Positions 1-7,627 are shown, numbered from the stretch's first letter. The stretch: 39,312 nt of DNA from Candidatus Woesearchaeota archaeon (GCA_016211195.1 JACQSS010000033.1:1-39312); one strand, 5' to 3'. The notes: generated by a model not told the origin, from the letters alone. Numbers and translations: made by a program.

Positions 1-239
1 ACGGTATACACATCACGGGACACACCTATTGCAATGCCACGCTCCATGCACAAAGCACCAAAAACGATTTTGAGCGGCTCTATAAGGTAGAACTCGTCCT
101 TGAAACGAAACCATGTCCTGACGGCCCAATCATTGGATTTAACGTTGATAAACAACCATCAGTTCCCAAAGAGTTGGAAGATATTGTCAAGAGCATAACC
201 ATTATTCAGGATGTAGTGCTAACTGATTTGCTTGATTAG
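1..239 (+). CDS. C-terminal part of an unrecognised protein
   Basis: An open frame runs from base 3 to the TAG at 237-239, giving about 78 residues; the start lies before the window. The readable part begins GIHITGHTYCNATLH and ends in a Leu/Asp-rich tail (VVLTDLLD). It has no membrane segment and no motif I recognise. The stop codon overlaps the ribosome binding site of the next gene, 12 nt downstream, so the two are probably co-transcribed. The reading frame is well supported by length and spacing; the function is unknown. Confidence 0.6.
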   Translation, partial: GIHITGHTYCNATLHAQSTKNDFERLYKVELVLETKPCPDGPIIGFNVDKQPSVPKELEDIVKSITIIQDVVLTDLLD

Positions 240-243
240 GAGG
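238..243 (+). promoter_or_regulatory. Shine-Dalgarno site AGGAGG
   Basis: A strong AGGAGG lies 8 nt before the ATG at 252 and overlaps the stop codon of the upstream frame. It fixes the start of the 115-aa gene and suggests translational coupling. Confidence 0.75.
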
Positions 244-251
244 AATAAAAA

Positions 252-599
252 ATGTCACGACACACCATTGAATGGATGGATTTAGGCAATACAGGTAAAG
301 AACTAGAGTGGGAATACCACGGTAAAGAACGGATGCATCTCGAAGGACGGATTATGGGCCAGTATGGCGACCAGTTGAAAATTGCACTGCTTGGTCCAGA
401 CAAAGGCGATATCGCTGGCGTGCTCTATCGGCCTGCTCGTGCCATGGTTGAGATTTATGTGACACGGCATGACGGTATCCGCGCAGGCCTGCGCAAAGCA
501 GATTTATACGTACCATTGGAAACCAGAATCATTCGCGTCCTTGATGAAGCGGTTTACAAACTCCCTGACCAACGCAAAAAGGCGACAAGGGATGTGTGA
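252..599 (+). CDS. Hypothetical protein, 115 aa
   Basis: A small soluble protein of mixed charge without signal peptide, membrane segment or Cys motif. I do not recognise the family. The ATG is chosen because a strong AGGAGG sits 8 nt upstream. It is the last gene of a forward unit that begins before the window and ends about 50 nt before the convergent endonuclease III gene. Residues 40-100 alternate hydrophobic and charged positions as in a small beta-rich fold, but this is only an impression. No function is proposed. Confidence 0.65.
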   Translation: MSRHTIEWMDLGNTGKELEWEYHGKERMHLEGRIMGQYGDQLKIALLGPDKGDIAGVLYRPARAMVEIYVTRHDGIRAGLRKADLYVPLETRIIRVLDEAVYKLPDQRKKATRDV

Positions 600-649
600 G
601 ACGTGGGATATGCGGAGCCTTGTAGAGCGGAGCAGGTGAGAAAAAATAT

Positions 650-1267
650 CTACGGTTCTTCCAATTTTTTCAGTAATTTTTTCTTCTCTCTTCCCGGACA
701 ATCCTTGCCCCAGAGGACAAGAATCCTGTTTATCCGGGACCAGTACGGCCGTGGAGCAATATCCATCATCGCCGCTTCTGTCTCATGCGGCGTCTTTGTT
801 TTGACAATGCCCAAGACATTCAGAATGCGGTGGCAGTGGGTATCAACACAAATTGCATCCTTTCCATGGCACTCAGCTAGGACAAGATTCGCAGTCTTCC
901 TCCCGACGCCGGGAATCGTGAGCAGCTCATCCATGGTCAGTGGCACTTTCCCATTGTAATGCTCGATAAGGTGTCGAGCCGCTGCAATGACATTCTTGCT
1001 CTTGGTCCTGTTGTAATTCAGTGACTTTAGAATGGCAAACACATCATCATAGGACGCCCCAGCCAGCTTTTCCAGTGTTCCATATTTCTCAAAGAGCTTT
1101 TCAGCAAGAGGTATGGTTATCTCATCGCGTGACTGGGCACTCATGATAGTAACAATAAGCACTTGCCAGTCATGTAGCCATCCCTCGGCAGCAAGACGCT
1201 TTGTTGACAGTCCGTATTTTTTCTCTGCTTTTGCGAAAATCCGCAGAAAAGATGCACGCTTATCCAT
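650..1267 (-). CDS. nth: Endonuclease III-like DNA glycosylase without Fe-S Cys cluster
   Basis: A base-excision repair glycosylase/AP lyase of the HhH-GPD superfamily, 205 aa from the chosen ATG. Visible signatures are the SAQSRDE segment at about 43-49, the helix-hairpin-helix IPGVGRKTA with catalytic Lys124, and Asp142 in the VDTHCHRI motif. The family normally ends in a C-x6-C-x2-C-x5-C motif binding a 4Fe-4S cluster. Here the protein stops 15 residues after the single Cys190, and the other reverse frames downstream hold no such motif, so this is not a simple frameshift. An in-frame ATG 29 codons upstream exists, but the start at 1267 shares one base with the stop of the upstream peptidase gene (TGATG), as expected for coupled genes. 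The substrate is probably oxidised pyrimidines, by family. Confidence 0.9.
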   Translation of the reverse strand: MDKRASFLRIFAKAEKKYGLSTKRLAAEGWLHDWQVLIVTIMSAQSRDEITIPLAEKLFEKYGTLEKLAGASYDDVFAILKSLNYNRTKSKNVIAAARHLIEHYNGKVPLTMDELLTIPGVGRKTANLVLAECHGKDAICVDTHCHRILNVLGIVKTKTPHETEAAMMDIAPRPYWSRINRILVLWGKDCPGREKKKLLKKLEEP

Positions 1268-2112
1268 CAAAAAAACCTCCGCCCGCCAAGGCAGCATTCT
1301 GCATAGTAATCCCCAAAAAGAGCGTCGCGGCTGAAGGTTGATACCGCAATGCAATTCTTGCCCCCAGTGGCTTCATGCATGCGCCGGGAAGCATGGACAA
1401 AAGATTGAGAATCAAGCATCATCCCAACATGGGTGACGGTGTCCCGCGGCGGTTGCCGGAAGAATACAAGATCCCCTGCGCAGAGCTCTTGACGGGGAAT
1501 GACTGATCCTGCTGGTGGCGTCCTGTCGGCGGCATATAGAAATCTATCTATCCGCGCATACTGCTGCCATGCATCACGAGGAAATGCATCCATCCCATTT
1601 AGACGAATTATCAATTTCATCAAACCAGAACAATCTATGCCTTCAGGAGACACACCACCCCACAGATAAGGGATTGGCCATGTAGAAAGAGTGCTGGCAG
1701 TCTTGGTTATCTGAGAAGGTGATGGTCTCGGGTTGCAGACAAGGCCTTTAATGTCCGTCCATATTGTCTCGTGTGAAGGCAGCCGTACTGCAACGTATGA
1801 TCCTTCAACATCAGTGTACTCCAATTTGGTGCCTGCAAGCACACGACGGTCACTGGACAGCTGGCGCATTCTGTCAGTTACCAGGACAGAGTCATGTGCT
1901 GCATACAGCGGTTCATCTGCTCTATATAGTCTGTACGCGGTTTTTTCAAGATAGCCATAATAGTGTTCATGCTCTGTCACGACAGCGACATAGTCCCCGA
2001 GGTCTTCCGTGAGAGTGACGGTTTCTCCGAGCAACAGTTGGTGTGCCAGGTGAGATGAGCAGGGTGCCTCGTAAAGATTCACAAGACGAGTAGTAATGAC
2101 ACCTTTTTGCAT
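1267..2112 (-). CDS. NlpC/P60 cysteine peptidase with SH3-like N-terminal region
   Basis: A 281-aa protein of the NlpC/P60 (CHAP-like papain-fold) superfamily, closest in motif style to YkfC-type gamma-D-glutamyl-L-diamino acid endopeptidases. Residues about 5-125 look like two bacterial SH3b-type domains. The catalytic domain shows PYLWGGVSPEGIDCSGL with Cys161, THVGMML with His228, and FVHASR with His240, so the Cys-His-His triad is complete. There is no signal peptide or membrane segment, which fits the cytosolic YkfC group that recycles murein peptides in bacteria. Archaea make no murein, so the target is unclear: imported peptides, a pseudomurein-like polymer, or bacterial walls if exported by an unseen route. 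Acquisition from bacteria is the likely origin (inference). It is translationally coupled to the downstream nth gene. Confidence 0.88.
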   Translation of the reverse strand: MQKGVITTRLVNLYEAPCSSHLAHQLLLGETVTLTEDLGDYVAVVTEHEHYYGYLEKTAYRLYRADEPLYAAHDSVLVTDRMRQLSSDRRVLAGTKLEYTDVEGSYVAVRLPSHETIWTDIKGLVCNPRPSPSQITKTASTLSTWPIPYLWGGVSPEGIDCSGLMKLIIRLNGMDAFPRDAWQQYARIDRFLYAADRTPPAGSVIPRQELCAGDLVFFRQPPRDTVTHVGMMLDSQSFVHASRRMHEATGGKNCIAVSTFSRDALFGDYYAECCLGGRRFF

Positions 2113-2134
2113 ACGAAACAGAAGGGGTGCTGAC

Positions 2135-2153
2135 TTTTAGAATATTTCTAAAA
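2135..2153. promoter_or_regulatory. 19-bp palindrome over the nlpC promoter
   Basis: TTTTAGAA-TAT-TTCTAAAA is a perfect inverted repeat with 8-base arms and a 3-base spacer. Its centre lies 32 nt upstream of the NlpC/P60 start codon, where an archaeal TATA box would be. It may be an operator overlapping the TATA element, or a TATA region that is symmetric by chance. Confidence 0.45.
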
Positions 2154-2186
2154 AGCCACTGGACACTGGACAGACACGCATAGAGC

Positions 2187-2193
2187 TTTTAAA
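2187..2193 (+). promoter_or_regulatory. TATA box for hef
   Basis: TTTTAAA is centred 26 nt upstream of the hef ATG at 2216. That spacing places the transcription start on or beside the start codon, predicting a leaderless mRNA. Confidence 0.55.
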
Positions 2194-2215
2194 CAAAGGT
2201 CGATTTTGATAAACA

Positions 2216-4432
2216 ATGCTGAAAGACTTTGTCCCACGTCTGTATCAGGAGACAATCTTCAATACGTGCACACAGTACAATACGCTTGTTGTCCTCCCAA
2301 CGGGATTGGGCAAGACAAATGTCTTTCTGATGGCTACTGCATTCCGTTTGCAGCAGCACCCGGAAAGCAAAGTGCTCCTGCTTGGCCCGACACGACCACT
2401 CATCAAGCAGTATTATGATGTCTTTCTCAAGCACTTGCATATCACTGCTGCAGAGATGGCCATCTTCACCGGCCATGTCAAGCCCGAGACACGGGAAGAA
2501 CTCTGGAAAAAGGCACGCATTATCTTTTCGACGCCACAGGGATTGGAAAATGATATCATCAATAAACGCATTTCATTCGAGTACGTGTCCCTGCTTGGCA
2601 TTGATGAAGCCCATCGGGCAGTGGGCAATTACAGCTATGTCTGGCTCGCCAAACAATATCTGGAAAAGGCCACTTATCCGCGTCTTGTTGCGATGACTGC
2701 GTCGCCCGGCGCTGATTTGGAGCACATCCAGGAAGTCTGCACCAATCTTGGCATTGAAGAAGTTGAGGTACGGACTGACCATGACAGCGATGTTCAACCG
2801 TATATTCAGGAGGTCAAGGTACAATGGCAGGAAGTCTACCTGCCTGACGAAATAGTGCAATTGAGAAAGTGTTTTCAGCTGGCATGCGCCCAGAAAGCAG
2901 AAGAGATAAAGAAACTCGGGTTCGCTCCGGCCGTGCCGCTGGAGAAGGCGTCACGCAGGGACCTCCTTGGTTTTCAGGGACAGCTGCACGCAGAACTCGG
3001 TCAAGGCGACCGGAGTCCGGAGCTGCTCAAGGCCGTTTCATTAATGGCAGAGATCATGAAGCTCCAGCACGCCCTTGAGCTGACAGAAACACAGGGGGTG
3101 GCAACACTCGCTAAGTATCTCAAAAATCTTGAGGAAGAGGCAAAGACAACCAAGGTGAAAGCGACACAGAACGTGGTCGTGGATAGTTATTTTCGCATGG
3201 CTGTGGCGAAATGCGATGTCCTGCTAAGTCAGGAAAAAGAGCATCCAAAAAGGGAAGAGCTCAAGCGCCTTGTCAGTGAAGGGGTAGCAGCGAACCCAGC
3301 AGGCAAGTTCATTATCTTCAGCCAATACCGGGATTCGGTCACACAAATTGTGCATGAGCTGAACAAATTACCCGCAGTCAAGGCAAAGGCCTTTGTCGGG
3401 CAGGCGAACCGGAAAGAAAATGGCTTATCCCAGAAAGAGCAGCTTGTGCTCCTTGATGAATTCCGGCAGGGAGCATTTAATGTGTTGGTCAGCTCGTCAG
3501 TAGGTGAAGAAGGGCTTGACATTCCTGCAGTGGACACAGTGATTTTCTATGAGCCTGTACCAAGTGCCATCAGGCATATCCAGCGCCGGGGAAGAACAGC
3601 ACGGCATGACAAAGGGAACGTCATTGTGCTGGTAACAAAGAATACAAGGGACGAGGCATACCGATGGAGCGCAGTACACAAGGAAAGACGGATGCACCGG
3701 CTCCTAGGAGAACTCAGAGGTAAACTCAAAACCGGACGACCTGTGCAGCAGACATTACTCTGTGATGAAAGACCCATGAAGGTCTATGCCGATTTCCGTG
3801 AAAAGGGCACAGGAATCATCAAGGAGCTTCTTGCACTTGGTGCAGATGTCCGGCTTGAGCAACTGGATGTGGGGGATTACATTGCATCAAGCAGGGTCGG
3901 GATTGAATACAAGTCAGTAGGAGACTTTGTCCAGAGCATCATTGATGGCCGCCTGCTGCCGCAGCTAAGGGGATTAAAGGATACCTTTGAACGACCCCTA
4001 GTGATTATTGAAGGCGCTGAAGATATCTATACTGTCAGGAATATGCATCCTCATGCTATTCAGGGTATGCTGGCCACCATCGCAGTCAGTTTTGGAATCC
4101 CAATGCTTTTTACAAGGACAAATAAAGAGACTGCACAGATTATTGCCACTATTGCACGCAGGGAGCAGGAAGAAAATAACGCACCCCCATCGCTGCATGC
4201 AAAGAAACCGTTATCAATTCCAGAACTGCAGGAATATGTCGTCTCTGCATTACCGGGTGTTGGCAGTGGACTAGCCAAACCCCTTCTTCAAGAGTTCAGA
4301 ACTATTAAGAATCTTGTCAATGCGCCGGAAGAGCAACTCATAAAGGTACATAATATAGGCAGCACCAAGGCAAAGGGCATACGAGAGATACTAGATATGG
4401 AGTATAATGAGGAGAGCTTCATCCAAAAATAG
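2216..4432 (+). CDS. hef: Hef-like fork-structure helicase/XPF-family nuclease
   Basis: A 738-aa two-module enzyme that processes stalled replication forks and flap or branched DNA in archaea. The N-terminal SF2 helicase has Walker A PTGLGKT (28-34), DEAH (130-133), TAS (161-163), an insert at about 210-345, and C-terminal motifs EEGLDIP (431-437) and QRRGRTAR (456-463). The C-terminal XPF/ERCC4 nuclease holds DFRE (526-529), GDY (553-555) and the metal site, where the usual ERKxxxD reads EYKSVGD (564-570): Glu, Lys and Asp are kept, Arg is replaced by Tyr. Tandem HhH motifs follow (GVGSGLAK at about 681-688, NIGSTKAKG at about 713-721). Length matches euryarchaeal Hef. It is a single-gene unit with its own TATA box. 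The Arg-to-Tyr change may alter nuclease activity. Confidence 0.95.
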   Translation: MLKDFVPRLYQETIFNTCTQYNTLVVLPTGLGKTNVFLMATAFRLQQHPESKVLLLGPTRPLIKQYYDVFLKHLHITAAEMAIFTGHVKPETREELWKKARIIFSTPQGLENDIINKRISFEYVSLLGIDEAHRAVGNYSYVWLAKQYLEKATYPRLVAMTASPGADLEHIQEVCTNLGIEEVEVRTDHDSDVQPYIQEVKVQWQEVYLPDEIVQLRKCFQLACAQKAEEIKKLGFAPAVPLEKASRRDLLGFQGQLHAELGQGDRSPELLKAVSLMAEIMKLQHALELTETQGVATLAKYLKNLEEEAKTTKVKATQNVVVDSYFRMAVAKCDVLLSQEKEHPKREELKRLVSEGVAANPAGKFIIFSQYRDSVTQIVHELNKLPAVKAKAFVGQANRKENGLSQKEQLVLLDEFRQGAFNVLVSSSVGEEGLDIPAVDTVIFYEPVPSAIRHIQRRGRTARHDKGNVIVLVTKNTRDEAYRWSAVHKERRMHRLLGELRGKLKTGRPVQQTLLCDERPMKVYADFREKGTGIIKELLALGADVRLEQLDVGDYIASSRVGIEYKSVGDFVQSIIDGRLLPQLRGLKDTFERPLVIIEGAEDIYTVRNMHPHAIQGMLATIAVSFGIPMLFTRTNKETAQIIATIARREQEENNAPPSLHAKKPLSIPELQEYVVSALPGVGSGLAKPLLQEFRTIKNLVNAPEEQLIKVHNIGSTKAKGIREILDMEYNEESFIQK

Positions 4433-4550
4433 GTTGGCATCATTTTTGTGAGGCTAAAGAATGGGTACCATGGACAAGCGGAAGGGGTCGCTCCATACGG
4501 GAAGGTGCCACTCAGTGTGGTTTATAGGATGAGCCGAACCGATGCCAACC
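4432..4550 (+). ncRNA. Candidate structured RNA closed by a 10-bp stem
   Basis: Bases 4432-4441 (GGTTGGCATC) are perfectly complementary to 4541-4550 (GATGCCAACC), enclosing 99 nt. Nested helices can be drawn by hand: GGCT/AGCC, GGTACC/GGTGCC (one G-U pair), ATGGA/TCCAT and GCG/CGC. The element starts at the hef stop codon, is followed after 14 nt by a T6 run, and lies upstream of the TATA box of lemA, so it is not the lemA leader. I compared it by eye with 5S rRNA, RNase P RNA, SRP RNA, tRNA and common riboswitches and found no match. It could be a free small RNA or a 3-prime element of hef. The sequence has no convincing ORF. Confidence 0.45.
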
Positions 4551-4564
4551 CAGAGCGAAGCGGA

Positions 4565-4570
4565 TTTTTT
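4565..4570 (+). terminator. T-run after the candidate RNA
   Basis: A T6 tract on the forward strand 14 nt after the closing stem at 4541-4550. Archaeal RNA polymerase terminates at short T runs, so this could end the hef or RNA transcript before the lemA promoter. Confidence 0.35.
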
Positions 4571-4594
4571 GGATGAAGCCAATGAGGAGTGAAC

Positions 4595-4603
4595 ATTTAA
4601 AAA
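4595..4603 (+). promoter_or_regulatory. TATA box for lemA-htpX
   Basis: ATTTAAAAA is centred about 39 nt before the lemA ATG. A start of transcription near 4624 would leave a short leader containing GGTGAG as ribosome binding site. Confidence 0.45.
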
Positions 4604-4636
4604 CCTATGACTATTAAGGGGCTTTGGTGAGTACTC

Positions 4637-5179
4637 ATGATTATATGGATCGGAATTGGCGTTGGGATTGTCGCATTGTATACGATTTATGCGTATAACC
4701 GGTTTGTCACGTTGACCAGTATTGTCGACAATGCATGGTCACAGATTGATGTCCAGTTAAAAAGGCGATATGACCTTATTCCCAACCTTGTCGAAAGCGT
4801 CAAGGGGTACATGAAGCACGAGAAGGGTGTGCTGACTGAGATAACAAAGGCGCGCGCCTCGCTCATCAGCGGCACTGTAGCAGATAAGGCAAAGGCATCT
4901 GACCAGATATCCAATGCACTCAAGACCATTTTTGCAGTCGCTGAAAGCTATCCAAAGCTGAAGGCAAGCAAGAACTTCCTGATGTTACAGGAAGAGCTGG
5001 CTGGCACAGAAAGCAAGATCGCATATGCCCGGCAGTTCTATAATGATTCGGTCATGGACCTGAATGTCAAAGTGCAGCATGTCCCGAGCGCTATCATTGC
5101 ACGGCTCTTTGGATTTGTGGGTAAAGAGTTCTTCAAGACAGAAGGTGCTGAACGGGAAGCGGTTAAGGTCACATTCTGA
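4637..5179 (+). CDS. lemA: LemA family membrane protein
   Basis: A 180-aa LemA protein: one N-terminal membrane helix (about 3-20) followed by the typical helical domain with YNRFVTL (25-31), NAWSQIDVQLKRRYDLIPNL (37-56) and a C-terminal KVQHVPSAIIARLFGF stretch. LemA proteins are often encoded beside M48 proteases such as HtpX and are thought to work with them in membrane quality control; the biochemical role is poorly defined. Here htpX starts 2 nt after the lemA stop, preserving that partnership. Confidence 0.93.
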   Translation: MIIWIGIGVGIVALYTIYAYNRFVTLTSIVDNAWSQIDVQLKRRYDLIPNLVESVKGYMKHEKGVLTEITKARASLISGTVADKAKASDQISNALKTIFAVAESYPKLKASKNFLMLQEELAGTESKIAYARQFYNDSVMDLNVKVQHVPSAIIARLFGFVGKEFFKTEGAEREAVKVTF

Positions 5180-5181
5180 GC

Positions 5182-6072
5182 ATGAACTTTTATGAGCAGA
5201 TAGCGGACAATAAACGCAAGACAAATGTCATTTTGGCTTGCTTTGTTTTCCTGATTCTTTTTTTGGGATACGTCCTTGGTGTCTATGTCGGAAGCCCACC
5301 CATGGGCCTTTTTGTTGCTTTTATGTTCTCTCTCTTTTATGGTATTATCATCTACTTCTCGGGCACGCAGCTGGTGCTGACCTTAAGCCATGCTGTCCCG
5401 GCAAAGAAAGAGCAGTATCCCCACTATGTCAACACGGTTGAAGGGCTTGCGTTAGCAGCCGGCATCCCCACGCCATTAATGTATGTGATTAACGACACTG
5501 CAATCAATGCTTTTGCAACAGGTCTTTCGCCAAAGCGCGCGGCTATAACAGTCACTACCGGTGCACTGCACCGTCTGCATCGCACGGAACTGGAGGGGGT
5601 TATTGGGCACGAAATGAGTCATATCAAGAACTATGATATCCGCGTGATGCTGATTGCAGCAGTGTTTATCGGCATTATCGCCATGCTATCCGACGTTTTG
5701 TTACGGACCGTTATCTATGGTCGTAGCGACCGTCGGGAAAAGGGAAGTGGTGCCATCGTGCTTATCTTGTTTGGTGTGCTGCTTGCCATCTTTTCCCCCC
5801 TTATTGCAGAGTTGCTGCGCCTAACGGTCTCGCGGAAACGTGAATTCCTTGCTGATGCATCCGGAGCACAATTAACACGGCACCCAAGTGGCCTTGCCAG
5901 TGCGCTGAAAAAGATACGCGATGACCATGAGCCACTTGTTGAAGCTGCAAACAAAGCGACTGCGCATTTGTACATTGAAAACCCACTACGCACGTTTGGC
6001 GGAAAGATGAACAGCTTGTTCTCCACTCACCCAGACATTAATGAACGGATAAAACGACTGGAAGGGATGTGA
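5182..6072 (+). CDS. htpX: HtpX-like M48 membrane zinc metalloprotease (copy 1)
   Basis: A 296-aa integral-membrane peptidase of family M48. Two hydrophobic helices lie at about 16-36 and 41-60, the zinc site HEMSH at 143-147, two further helices at about 154-170 and 190-213, and the third zinc ligand Glu221 in REFLADASGA. The C-terminal STHPDINERIKRL is the usual end of the family. It degrades misfolded membrane proteins (family knowledge). It forms a two-gene unit with lemA. Its TGA at 6070-6072 directly abuts the stop codon of the convergent gene, with no spacer for a terminator. Confidence 0.95.
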   Translation: MNFYEQIADNKRKTNVILACFVFLILFLGYVLGVYVGSPPMGLFVAFMFSLFYGIIIYFSGTQLVLTLSHAVPAKKEQYPHYVNTVEGLALAAGIPTPLMYVINDTAINAFATGLSPKRAAITVTTGALHRLHRTELEGVIGHEMSHIKNYDIRVMLIAAVFIGIIAMLSDVLLRTVIYGRSDRREKGSGAIVLILFGVLLAIFSPLIAELLRLTVSRKREFLADASGAQLTRHPSGLASALKKIRDDHEPLVEAANKATAHLYIENPLRTFGGKMNSLFSTHPDINERIKRLEGM

Positions 6073-6765
6073 CTAGAAGATTTTTTCGAATTTTGTTCTT
6101 TCTTCCTGGGAGAGTCCGCGTTTACACCAATCATAAGTTTCTTTCCGCAAAGCTTGCCTGAGAAGCTGTAACTCACCTTCTGCCTGCTCTTTTTGCGTCG
6201 CGTTAATTGGAGCAGATTGAAGAAGCCCCTCAAAAAACATATCCGCAAGAGAGAGGTATTCTTCTTTCGTGCAACGGTGTTCCTCCTGCACCGTATAAAA
6301 GAGGGGAATTATTGTAGCCCCATTATAACGATTTCCTAGCCTATGCAATCGTACTTGGATTGCATCGATTAACGCAGATATACTTGGATAGCCATTGCCC
6401 CGTGTCGCTATCATGCTCACAGATTCTGCACTATATGTTACAATGCCATCAGAAAAGTGGTAACGGTTGCCCCGTTCTTCAACGACATCCAAAAGGGTTA
6501 GCGACGTGAGTTCCCGTCCTTTTCCCACATCAGCGACCAACTTCTCAATCTCTTCTTGGGGAATTACTGCATCGGCCGACATTATCGGAATTCCCTCTAA
6601 GGAATATTTCCGTGGGGGCGTAGGATAGTGCTTCTGGCAATAATTCTCTACTGTCTCACAGGCTTCTGTAACGAGTGCATCATGAATGGGTTCATTCTTA
6701 TCAATGTAGGGCTGTAAAGCGACACACGCATCTTTATAGGTCGGAAAAACGAAAACAGATGTCAT
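6073..6765 (-). CDS. Hypothetical soluble protein, 230 aa
   Basis: I do not recognise this protein. It has no signal peptide or membrane helix. The first half contains a YCQKHYPTPPRKY stretch and a SADAVIPQEEIEKLVADVG segment; the middle is beta-like (TLLDVVEERGNRYHFSDG); the last 90 residues are strongly helical and charged. Cys residues are scattered without a metal-binding pattern. It begins 1 nt after the stop of the second HtpX gene and shares its transcript, so it may be a partner or regulator of that protease, but only the position suggests this. A fold search would be needed to say more. Confidence 0.75.
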   Translation of the reverse strand: MTSVFVFPTYKDACVALQPYIDKNEPIHDALVTEACETVENYCQKHYPTPPRKYSLEGIPIMSADAVIPQEEIEKLVADVGKGRELTSLTLLDVVEERGNRYHFSDGIVTYSAESVSMIATRGNGYPSISALIDAIQVRLHRLGNRYNGATIIPLFYTVQEEHRCTKEEYLSLADMFFEGLLQSAPINATQKEQAEGELQLLRQALRKETYDWCKRGLSQEERTKFEKIF

Positions 6766-6766
6766 T

Positions 6767-7627
6767 TTAAATCCCCATCGCCCTTAGCCGCTTCGTTCTC
6801 TCTTCTGTCATCGGGTGTGTGCTAAAGAGTGCAAAAAGCCCCTTGGTGGTGAATGGATTCATGATGAAGAGACTTGATGTCGCTTCTGTCCCAAATGGCA
6901 TTGGATTGTGCATAACACTGCGCTCTATCTTCTCCAAAGCGCGCGCAAGCGCTTCAGGATTCTTTGTTAAGCGCGCACCGCTCTCATCTGCCAGATATTC
7001 CCTGCTGCGGGAGATTGCTAACTGAATTATTGTGGCGATAATCGGAGTAAGGATAGCCAAAAAGAGCAACCCGACAAGGTTGGCCAGACCATTGTTGTCC
7101 TCATCTCGTCCCCCTACGCCGAAGATGACAGCCCATTGGGCCATACTAGCAATAGAAGAGATGACACCAGCAATGGTCGCTGCGATAGTTGCAATGAGGA
7201 TGTCCCGATTCTTCACGTGTGAGAGTTCATGAGCGAGAACGCCCCGGAGCTCATCTTTGTCAAGGATACGCAGAATCCCCTCAGTCGCAGCAACAGCTGC
7301 ATGGTGCGGGTTTCTGCCCGTAGCAAATGCATTTGGTGTTCCGGTTGGAATAATGTACACACGAGGCATGGGCAAATGCGCAGCGTGAGCAAGCGATGCC
7401 ACTTCCGTGTACAGAGGATGGTCTTTCCCCACTTCCTGCGCACGGTACATGAGCAAAACAAGCTTATCTGAAAAAAAGTAGCTGACAAGGTTCATCATGA
7501 CGGCAAAGATGAGTGCAATCATCAAACCAACCTTGCCGCCCAGCAACTGTCCAATGCCGAGCATGAGACCTGTCAAGAGGCCGAGCAGGATGACAGTCTT
7601 GAGTTGGTTCTTGAGCATAGAATCCAT
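6767..7627 (-). CDS. htpX: HtpX-like M48 membrane zinc metalloprotease (copy 2)
   Basis: A second 286-aa M48 protease, diverged from the copy at 5182. Hydrophobic helices lie at about 11-29 and 33-51, the zinc site HELSH at 133-137, helices at about 143-170 and 185-205, and Glu210 of [10 protein letters not shown] as third ligand. It ends [18 protein letters not shown]. An in-frame ATG at 7618 (MLKNQ) is 28 nt from the TATA-box centre and could be the real leaderless start; the ATG at 7627 is 19 nt from it. It is co-transcribed with the unknown gene at 6073. Copy 1 sits with lemA, so the two copies may serve different regulation or substrates. Confidence 0.95.
   Translation of the reverse strand: MDSMLKNQLKTVILLGLLTGLMLGIGQLLGGKVGLMIALIFAVMMNLVSYFFSDKLVLLMYRAQEVGKDHPLYTEVASLAHAAHLPMPRVYIIPTGTPNAFATGRNPHHAAVAATEGILRILDKDELRGVLAHELSHVKNRDILIATIAATIAGVISSIASMAQWAVIFGVGGRDEDNNGLANLVGLLFLAILTPIIATIIQLAISRSREYLADESGARLTKNPEALARALEKIERSVMHNPMPFGTEATSSLFIMNPFTTKGLFALFSTHPMTEERTKRLRAMGI

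Noticed and set aside
504-701. Frameshift explanation for the short Nth C-terminus
   Set aside because: The alternate reverse frame over this stretch has no C-x6-C-x2-C-x5-C pattern, so one indel would not restore the cluster.
603-959. Forward ORF of 118 aa opposite nth
   Set aside because: It overlaps the catalytic region of endonuclease III in antisense and has no clear start signal or motif.
4432-4550. 5S rRNA, RNase P RNA or SRP RNA at the structured element
   Set aside because: Length and closing stem recall 5S, but the loop B/C consensus is missing; no ACAGAA/GAAAGUC-type RNase P core and no SRP helix-8 motif are seen.
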